Shown: one piece after another, positions 34,324 to 40,446 of the stretch
Layout: the number at the start of each line of letters is the position of its first letter
Position numbering within the stretch: position 1 is the stretch's first letter
Origin: Rhizobiaceae bacterium
GTDB taxonomy: Bacteria > Pseudomonadota > Alphaproteobacteria > Rhizobiales > Rhizobiaceae
Direction: 5' to 3'
Assembly (NCBI GenBank): GCA_023953845.1
Contig: JAMLJC010000002.1
Coordinates: 802,088-866,087, forward strand
Length of the DNA stretch: 64,000 bases
Translations under genes and position numbers: made by a program
Notes under the pieces: model-generated
Database searches by the model: none
Seen by the model: only the letters and a program-made list of their open reading frames with translations
Told to the model about the DNA's origin: nothing

Positions 34324-34788
34324 ATGTTCGGTTCGGAAATCTCGGAATCGCGTTCGGAGAACTCCGAATTTTGTTCGGAGGCTTCGGAGCGGGGCGGGCG
34401 CATCATGTCTAGCGTAGCGCTCGCCCAACAACACAGCCGCGAGTTGGGCAAGATGCTCGCGCCGCACCAGGGATGGAAGGGGCAGGTGTCGGCCATCCAC
34501 CGTGCAATCACGAGCCCGGAGTTTGAGTGGCGGCTCGAAACCTTGACGTGGAACCGTGTGAAGTCTTGGCTGTTCGCCGAAGCGCGGCGCGTCGATTACG
34601 AGGAAATGCGCGCGCTCAAAGAGTTGCGCGCGGGACAGGAGGCACGACGTGCCAGGCTTAAACTCGCCGCCACGGCCAACCTTCTGGCAGCGCATCTTGC
34701 CGCGGAAGGCGCGCCGCTGGATAGCCACCAAGTGCGTGCTCTCAGCCGCATCGCTGGCACTCTGGGTGTATCCGGAGTTGCCGAATGA
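34324..34788 (+). CDS. Hypothetical phage protein with Ser-Glu repeats
   Basis: 154 residues. The N-terminus carries repeated Ser-Glu pairs (GSEISESRSENSEFCSEASE), then a basic helical region (RLETLTWNRVKSWLFAEARR, LRAGQEARRARLKLAATANL). I choose the ATG at 34324 because GGAG at 34313-34316 is seven bases away. The stop overlaps the GcrA-like gene's ATG. Function unknown; a regulator or replication accessory is possible. Confidence 0.6.
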   Translation: MFGSEISESRSENSEFCSEASERGGRIMSSVALAQQHSRELGKMLAPHQGWKGQVSAIHRAITSPEFEWRLETLTWNRVKSWLFAEARRVDYEEMRALKELRAGQEARRARLKLAATANLLAAHLAAEGAPLDSHQVRALSRIAGTLGVSGVAE

Positions 34789-35402
34789 CCCGCTGGAAGG
34801 ATCTGAGCCCAACGGAGAAGCGCTCCGCCGTCAAGGACGGGATTCTCGCCGGTAAGAGTTTTGGCGAAATAGCCTCTGAGCTCGGAGCGATATCGCGCTC
34901 CGCAATCGCCGGTGTCGTCAAGAAATTGCGGGACGAAGGCGAGCTTCCACCGCCGGCGCCAAGAGAAAAGACCGGGGCGGCCGGCGGCGCGATATCGCGC
35001 AAGAGCCGCGCAAAGTTGAGGGCGGGCGCTCGGTCCGCCGCCGCGCCCACAACGTCAAAGGTCAGACGGACGCGGCCTGAGATGATCGTCCTGCCGGCCA
35101 ACGCGCCGCGGACAGCAATAGCCGCCATGGTCGACGCCTATATCGCCGTCAACGGCGTCCGGCGCTTCGAAAGAGGCGTCGCCGACGATCTCGAATATCT
35201 GCGCGGATACCTCGCCCGGCACGGCTTCGAGGTCTCCTACATCCAGCGCGGCAGATATCCCTATCTGGTTCGTGGCCGCAGCGGACGGCCTCAATCCTTC
35301 GATCGCCCCGGCCTGTTCGCCTTCGTGGACGAGCTTCGCCTGGCAGAAGGTCGTGAACCCTTCCTCCCAAGAAAGGACAACGCCGATGGCGCGCGTGCTT
35401 GA
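34785..35402 (+). CDS. GcrA-like regulator
   Basis: 205 residues. The N-terminal 55 residues follow the GcrA pattern: a GKSFGEIASELGAISRSAI helix-turn-helix followed by AGVVKKLRDEG, compared with GLSASQIANRLGGVTRNAVI and GKVHRL in host GcrA as I recall it. A basic linker (SRKSRAKLRAGARSAAA) and a C-terminal domain (VDAYIAVNGVRRFERGVADD) follow; that second domain is not in host GcrA. Host GcrA recruits sigma-70 to methylated GANTC promoters. The family call rests on the N-terminus only. Confidence 0.6.
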   Translation: MTRWKDLSPTEKRSAVKDGILAGKSFGEIASELGAISRSAIAGVVKKLRDEGELPPPAPREKTGAAGGAISRKSRAKLRAGARSAAAPTTSKVRRTRPEMIVLPANAPRTAIAAMVDAYIAVNGVRRFERGVADDLEYLRGYLARHGFEVSYIQRGRYPYLVRGRSGRPQSFDRPGLFAFVDELRLAEGREPFLPRKDNADGARA

Positions 35403-35889
35403 AGGCAGAAACCGTGCGACCGCCGACGAGGCGGCCAGCTTCGTCGATGAGTTCGACCGACTGGAACAGGAGCGGGAGCGCAAGCTCGACGAGCTCGACG
35501 CCGAGTTCAAGGCCAAGAAGCGGGACGTCAACGCCAAGATCAATGCCGATCAGAAGTCCATTCTGACGGATGCCAAGAAGGTCGGGGTGAAGAAGGGCGT
35601 CATCCGGGCGCTCGCCGATCCGCAGAAGCGCCGGCGCAAGGCGATGGAGCAGCTGGAGCGGGCCAACGAGCGCGCCGATGACGCGATCGAAGCGCTCGAG
35701 ACCGAGGATCAGGACTTCGCGAGAGACATCCGGCAGGCCCTCGGCGAGGACTTCGCCGGTCTTCCGCTCGGGCAGGCGGCCGTGGAGCGAGAGGAGAAGC
35801 CGGAGAGCGGAATCGATCCGGTGGCAGCAGCTGCAGAGAAAGCATGGAAGGACGCCGAGCCGAAGAAGGGCAAGGCGGCCAAACACTGA
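35386..35889 (+). CDS. Coiled-coil protein, weakly GapR/DUF2312-like
   Basis: 167 residues, highly charged. Residues 15-60 (FVDEFDRLEQERERKLDELD) form a coiled coil, and DQKSILTDAKKVGVKKGVIR recalls the IKEVYAEAKGNGFDVKVLKK stretch of GapR, a protein that binds overtwisted DNA in alphaproteobacteria. The match is short and could be convergent. It overlaps the GcrA-like gene by 17 bases and ends in a Lys-rich tail. Confidence 0.5.
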   Translation: MARVLEGRNRATADEAASFVDEFDRLEQERERKLDELDAEFKAKKRDVNAKINADQKSILTDAKKVGVKKGVIRALADPQKRRRKAMEQLERANERADDAIEALETEDQDFARDIRQALGEDFAGLPLGQAAVEREEKPESGIDPVAAAAEKAWKDAEPKKGKAAKH

Positions 35890-36070
35890 AATTCCAGGCG
35901 AAAACCTCCGAGGACAACGGTGCGACTGCGCCGGGCACGAAACTCAAAGGCCCGGCCGACTGCATGGCGGGAGAGGTGAGTAGGGTTGTCGCTGACCGAT
36001 GCAGCGACTGCAACGTCTGAGCAATGGACGCGACAGCTCGGAGAGACGGCACCTCAACGAGGATACTGAG

Positions 36071-36676
36071 ATGCTCATCCTTGGACTTGATATCGCGACC
36101 AGCACGGGCGTGTGCTGGATGGACACCGCATTGCTACCATCGAAATGGCGCTGCCTCGCCATCGATGCCGAAGGCGAGTTTCAGGAAGACAAGACCGGCG
36201 ACCTCGCGCTTTACCTGAAAACCGAGTTCGCGGGCATGCGACCCGACTTCGTCGCCATAGAAATGCCCCGCCGCGACGTGGCGGCCTATCCGAAGAACAT
36301 CTTCGACCCGAAAACCGGCAAGACGAAACAGATATGGACGGTGAATCCCGATCAGCTGCTTCTTCCCGCGCTGGTGGCTGGCGCGACCGCGGCTTGCGAT
36401 CTGGCTGGTATTCCATGGGGCCTGATCTCGTCGCGGACATGGCGCGCGGCCTACTATGGAAAGGGTTACAAGCCGTCGGGTGACGATTGGAAGGCCGCCG
36501 CCGTCGATGCCGCGACCTTTCAGGGCATCGTTCTGCCTCTCGAAAAGAAGGCCCAGCGGGACGCGGCGGAGGCGGTCGGGATCGCCTCATGCTGGATGAA
36601 GTGCACGCAGATCGCTGAACGCCATCAGAAGGTCTTCACGACACTGCGCCTCGGCGTCGGGAGGGTTGCCGCATGA
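36071..36676 (+). CDS. RuvC-like Holliday junction nuclease
   Basis: 201 residues with an RNase H-like fold. Acidic positions fit RuvC-type resolvases: GLDIATSTGVCW (first Asp), DFVAIEMPRRDV (Glu) and KKAQRDAAEAVGIASCW (late Asp). Phages use such enzymes to clear branched DNA before packaging. I start at the ATG at 36071 (MLILGLDIATSTGVCW), where GAGGATACTGAG precedes. The 181 bases before it hold no convincing gene. Confidence 0.78.
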   Translation: MLILGLDIATSTGVCWMDTALLPSKWRCLAIDAEGEFQEDKTGDLALYLKTEFAGMRPDFVAIEMPRRDVAAYPKNIFDPKTGKTKQIWTVNPDQLLLPALVAGATAACDLAGIPWGLISSRTWRAAYYGKGYKPSGDDWKAAAVDAATFQGIVLPLEKKAQRDAAEAVGIASCWMKCTQIAERHQKVFTTLRLGVGRVAA

Positions 36677-36801
36677 CTCCCCGGCCATCGAACGGCCGGA
36701 TGCGGCCAAATCACTCTCTCGGCGCGGCGTTCTTCATCGGCGTGGTCATATCGGCCTTTGCCGTCATCGTCTTCATCACGCTCGGCGGCGCCCAGCCATG
36801 A
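36673..36801 (+). CDS. Small single-pass membrane protein (42 residues)
   Basis: Sequence MTPRPSNGRMRPNHSLGAAF then FIGVVISAFAVIVFITLGGA gives a basic head and one membrane helix. ATGA overlaps tie it to the RuvC-like gene before and to the CtrA-like gene after, so it is translated between them. Function unknown. Its neighbour makes a membrane role in sensing or in host cell-cycle control an open question. Confidence 0.6.
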   Translation: MTPRPSNGRMRPNHSLGAAFFIGVVISAFAVIVFITLGGAQP

Positions 36802-37499
36802 ACCTGATCGTCCATTCGCCTTCGGCCCGGGTAGCGATGCAGATCGGCATCGCGGCGACGATCTCGGGAGCCAATGTCGAACTTCAACCGACTGCGGCCG
36901 ATCTCACATCCCGGCTTTACCGTGATGGCGACGCCATCGGTCTCTATTTCAGGGAAGGCTGGACCGATTCGGTGGAAACCGCGCGCGGGATGCGTGAAGC
37001 CGGCGTTCTCAACCTGCTGTTCTGTGTCGTTGATCAGCACGAGCGGGATGAAAGCGCTAAGGCGATGGCGCGCGCGCGCATTCTCAATGCCGGAGCGGAC
37101 GACGTTCAGACCTGGCCGGTCGACCCGAAGGAGATCGCCAGCCGCCTCCACGCACTGAAGCGCAGGACGCGGGTGCCGGCGGATCACATGTTCATTCCCC
37201 CGGCCGCCATGTTCGATCCGGTCAACCAGAAGGTGATGGGGAACGGCCATGTCGTTCACCTGACGGCCAAGGAAAGTGCGCTGCTGGAAATCCTGGCATC
37301 CCGCTCGGGCGCCTGCCTCAGCAAGGCCGTGTGCATGTCCGCCATCTACGGTGGACGAGACGAGCCGGAACTGAAGATCATCGACGTTTTCCTCTGCAAG
37401 CTCCGCAAGAAGCTCAAGCCCGTTTGCGGCGAGCATGACCTGATTGAAACGGTCTGGGGACAGGGGCTGCGCTTCAGGGAATGGAGCGACGTCGCATGA
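36798..37499 (+). CDS. CtrA-like regulator with degenerate receiver domain
   Basis: 233 residues. The C-terminal winged helix is strikingly CtrA-like: VVHLTAKESALLEIL, then CMSAIYGGRDEPELKIIDVF, LCKLRKKL and IETVWGQGLRF, with GGxDEPELKIIDVF matching CtrA itself. The N-terminal 125 residues follow the receiver layout (ending GADDVQTWPVDPKEIASRLH) but the acidic pair after strand 1 is replaced (IVHSPSAR), the phospho-acceptor Asp position reads AIGLYFREGW, and the switch Lys is Trp (TWP). It should therefore bind CtrA-type sites without phosphorylation, as inferred from these losses. Confidence 0.82.
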   Translation: MNLIVHSPSARVAMQIGIAATISGANVELQPTAADLTSRLYRDGDAIGLYFREGWTDSVETARGMREAGVLNLLFCVVDQHERDESAKAMARARILNAGADDVQTWPVDPKEIASRLHALKRRTRVPADHMFIPPAAMFDPVNQKVMGNGHVVHLTAKESALLEILASRSGACLSKAVCMSAIYGGRDEPELKIIDVFLCKLRKKLKPVCGEHDLIETVWGQGLRFREWSDVA

Positions 37500-37972
37500 G
37501 CGAGGATCGACCATTTCGCTGCGTGCTCGCCCAGTGCATCCGCGATGCCCGTCTCGGCAAGACGAGCTTCACGTGGAGCGCCATGGGGCCAGAGGGGCAA
37601 GAGGAGCTTCGTCGCGAAGCCGACAGGGCGATCCGGCTGCTTGAAATGCATGGTGTTCGTCTTGCCCGTGTCGGTGAGCCTGAGCCGGGTCAGCCGGTCC
37701 CGTCCGCACCGGTGATTTATCAGGACAAGATCGTCGGCCGGAACGCCGAGCGCCAGTTGCGGCGCGGTGCCGACGACAAGTGGGAGGTGACGAAGGTCGA
37801 AGTTGGCCAGACGACCGTGCAACTGACCTTCTCCCTGATGCAGGCCTACGAAATGGCCGGCCGGGCATTGCAGGGCGACCGCGCGGTCGCGAGCGCGCCC
37901 GGCATCCTCACGACACTCGCCGCCGCGCTCGAAATCCACCGCTGCCATGCGGTGGCGATGGAGCCGGCATGA
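37496..37972 (+). CDS. Hypothetical phage protein
   Basis: 158 residues. The first part (PFRCVLAQCIRDARLGKTSF) and last part (LTFSLMQAYEMAGRALQGDR) are helical; the middle is charged and beta-like (VIYQDKIVGRNAERQLRRGA). No family recognised. Its ATG overlaps the CtrA-like stop and its stop overlaps the next ATG, so it belongs to the same translation unit. Confidence 0.58.
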   Translation: MSEDRPFRCVLAQCIRDARLGKTSFTWSAMGPEGQEELRREADRAIRLLEMHGVRLARVGEPEPGQPVPSAPVIYQDKIVGRNAERQLRRGADDKWEVTKVEVGQTTVQLTFSLMQAYEMAGRALQGDRAVASAPGILTTLAAALEIHRCHAVAMEPA

Positions 37973-38160
37973 CCGGCCCGCTCGCAACCTTCGGGCAAGA
38001 CTGGTCCGATCTCGTCGATGATCTGGCAGATCAGCAGGTCGCCTTGTTGCGACGCGTCGCCCGCGAACTTGATCACGACACTGCAGCCATGCGCGCTGTC
38101 GAAGGCGCGCGCGACTGGCGCGATCTCCAGAACACAGGTGACAGATATGCAGATCGCTAG
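37969..38160 (+). CDS. Small helical phage protein (63 residues)
   Basis: MTGPLATFGQDWSDLVDDLA then DQQVALLRRVARELDHDTAA shows an amphipathic helix. Its start is joined by ATGA to the previous gene and its end overlaps the methyltransferase start by 14 bases. Function unknown. Confidence 0.55.
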   Translation: MTGPLATFGQDWSDLVDDLADQQVALLRRVARELDHDTAAMRAVEGARDWRDLQNTGDRYADR

Positions 38161-40249
38161 CGCGGAAATCGAATTCCGCCATTTTCATTTCTTCTGCGGC
38201 CTCGGTGGCGGCAAGAAGGGCTTCAACAAGGGCTCCGCGCGCGTTGGCAACCTGCGCGCCCGCTTCCGGTGTATCGGCGGGATCGACAACGATCCGGCGG
38301 CGATCCGTGACTTCGATCGCGCCGGCCCTGGCAAGGGCACGGTGCTTGATCTCTTCAGTCGCGAGCAGTTCATCGCCTTTCACGGTCACGAGCCGCCAGC
38401 CGGATGGCGGCTGGCCGGCGTGGACGACGTTCGGCGCGCCGCGAACGGCGAGCGACCACACATCATCTTCCTGTCCGCGCCCTGCAAGGGGTTCTCCGGG
38501 CTTCTTCCAGAGAAGTCGAGCGCGTCGGCGAAATACCAGGCGCTTAATGGCCTGACGGTGCGCGGCGTCATGCTGATGCTCGAAGCATGGAGCGACGATC
38601 CGCCCGAACTGATCATCTTCGAAAACGTGCCGCGCATCATGAACCGTGGCCGTCATCTGCTGGACCAAATCGTCGCCTTGCTGCGCGCCGCCGGCTATGC
38701 GGTAGCCGAGACCACGCACGATTGCGGAGAGATCGGCGGGCTGGGGCAATCGCGCAAGCGCTTCCTGCTGGTTGCACGGCATGAGGCGAAGGTCCCGCCC
38801 TTCCTGTATGAGCCGGAGAAGCGCCGGTTGCGCGGCGTCGGAGAAATCCTTGAGCGGCTTCCCCTGCCGGGCGACGTGCGCGCTGGCCCGATGCATCGCA
38901 TGCCGGCGCTGCAGTGGAAGACGTGGGTGCGTCTAGCATTCGTCGAAGCCGGATCGGACTGGCGCTCGCTGAACAAGCTTGCCATCGAGGATGGCGTGCT
39001 TCGGGATTTCGGCATCCTGCCGGAGGTGGAATGGCAGGGTGGCGTCTTGGGCGTCCGGCCATGGGATCAGCCCAGCGGCGTGGTGACCGGTCGCGGCTCG
39101 CCAACCACAGGTACCTTCGCCGTTGCCGACCCTCGCTTTGCTGCCGGTGGCAACGAATATTCGCAATACGGCGTGCGGCGCTGGTCCGAGCCGATGGGCG
39201 CCGTCATCAATGTGAAATCGCCCGGGCAGGGGACGTTCGCTGTCGCCGACCCGACCATTCCCGGCAAGCCGCGCTTCAACAACGTCTTCCGGATCGTGCC
39301 TTGGGGCGATGCTGCGCCGGCGGTGGCAGGTCCTGGCGGCCCCGCCGGCGGCCTAGCGGTCGCTGATCCGCGCCCAGCGCCTCGCGACGACTACAAGCAG
39401 ACGAAGTACCGCGTTACCGGCTTCGCTGAAGCAGCGGGTACCGTGATTGCGGCGTCGACCACCGGAAACGGCGCTTTTGCAGTCGCAGACCCGAGGCCGG
39501 GCAAGCCCACCGAGGACCTGCAGGGCAACTGGCACATCACGCCTTTCGACGAACCCGCCCATGCTGTCGTGGGGAACCGGAAATCCGGCGCGAGCGCGGT
39601 CGCCGATCCTCGCCCGGTCAACGATCTGCGCAACGGTGCGCACGGCGTCCGTGCGTGGGATGAAACGAGCGGAACGGTTGCTGGCGAGAGCCTTCCGCCG
39701 AATGGTGCATTCTCTGTTGCGGACCCGCGTCCGGAAGCCTTTAAGGAAGGCCGCAAGCACTACGAAGGCGGTGGCCACTACGGTGTGCTGCCATGGGGTT
39801 CCCCGAGTAAAACGGTATACGCGTCGGGCAATCTCGACAATGGATACATGTCTGTTGCGGACCCGCGCGAGACCTCCGAGGAGCCGCTTTTCGAACTGCC
39901 GGCGCCGAATGACCGTCTCGTTGCCGTCATCCGCGCGCTCGACGGGACCTGGCACCGGCCCTTCACCACGCTCGAACTTGCCGCGCTGCAAAGCCTCGTC
40001 GATCCCGAAGACATCGCCGCAGGCTTTGCGCTCGACGGTCAATCCGATTCAGCGTGGCGCGAGCGTATCGGCAACGCGGTTCCGCCGGACGCGGCCGCCG
40101 CTATAGCCGACGTCATGGGAACAACCCTCCTGCTCGCCATGACCGGAGAGACGTTCATGCTCTCCACGCAGCCGATCTGGGTACAGCCCATCGCGATGGC
40201 GCTCGCGGTCGACCAGCGCGGGAACATCCCCTGGGAGGCGGCAGAATGA
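38147..40249 (+). CDS. DNA cytosine-5 methyltransferase with repeated VADPR segments
   Basis: 700 residues. C5-methyltransferase motifs occur in order: I (HFFCGLGGGKKGF), IV with the catalytic Cys (SAPCKGFSG), VI (IIFENVPRIM), VIII (LGQSRKRFLLVAR) and X (RERIGNAVPPDAAAA). Between VIII and X, where the target-recognition domain lies, seven copies of (F/S/L/M)(A/S)VADPR or VADPT recur about every 40-55 residues (residues ~320-570), each after a W(x)(E/Q)P(x)(G/S) turn. It probably shields phage DNA from host restriction; recognition sequence unknown. Confidence 0.88.
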   Translation: MQIASAEIEFRHFHFFCGLGGGKKGFNKGSARVGNLRARFRCIGGIDNDPAAIRDFDRAGPGKGTVLDLFSREQFIAFHGHEPPAGWRLAGVDDVRRAANGERPHIIFLSAPCKGFSGLLPEKSSASAKYQALNGLTVRGVMLMLEAWSDDPPELIIFENVPRIMNRGRHLLDQIVALLRAAGYAVAETTHDCGEIGGLGQSRKRFLLVARHEAKVPPFLYEPEKRRLRGVGEILERLPLPGDVRAGPMHRMPALQWKTWVRLAFVEAGSDWRSLNKLAIEDGVLRDFGILPEVEWQGGVLGVRPWDQPSGVVTGRGSPTTGTFAVADPRFAAGGNEYSQYGVRRWSEPMGAVINVKSPGQGTFAVADPTIPGKPRFNNVFRIVPWGDAAPAVAGPGGPAGGLAVADPRPAPRDDYKQTKYRVTGFAEAAGTVIAASTTGNGAFAVADPRPGKPTEDLQGNWHITPFDEPAHAVVGNRKSGASAVADPRPVNDLRNGAHGVRAWDETSGTVAGESLPPNGAFSVADPRPEAFKEGRKHYEGGGHYGVLPWGSPSKTVYASGNLDNGYMSVADPRETSEEPLFELPAPNDRLVAVIRALDGTWHRPFTTLELAALQSLVDPEDIAAGFALDGQSDSAWRERIGNAVPPDAAAAIADVMGTTLLLAMTGETFMLSTQPIWVQPIAMALAVDQRGNIPWEAAE

Positions 40250-40446
40250 TCACTCTTTCCGCAGCGAATGAAGCCGTGCGCAAGCTGGCGGCAGAGCTAG
40301 AGGCCGAAGAGCGTGCGATCGCCGAGGCGATTTCCGCGAAGGCGATCGGCGACGGAACGGGATACTGGAAGCGGGCGCACGCCCTGAGGGAGCGCCTCCG
40401 CGTAGCCGTGGCCTTGCGTGACGCGATCGAGGAGATGGCCGAGTGA
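40246..40446 (+). CDS. Small helical phage protein (66 residues)
   Basis: MITLSAANEAVRKLAAELEA then EERAIAEAISAKAIGDG shows one long amphipathic helix pair. Coupled by ATGA-type overlaps to both methyltransferase genes. Function unknown. Confidence 0.6.
   Translation: MITLSAANEAVRKLAAELEAEERAIAEAISAKAIGDGTGYWKRAHALRERLRVAVALRDAIEEMAE

Noticed and set aside
34326..34388. Cluster of TTCGGA/CTCGGA elements that looks like an operator array.
   Set aside because: Spacings are 9, 12, 21 and 9, all multiples of three, and encode a Ser-Glu repeat in a gene with a good ribosome-binding site, so a coding explanation is simpler.
34179..34412. A 77-codon plus-strand frame (starting MSFSARQLFPRARRL).
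   Set aside because: It has an AGGG ahead of the ATG but overlaps the better-supported gene at 34324 out of frame and contains the 10-bp hairpin; composition is not convincing.
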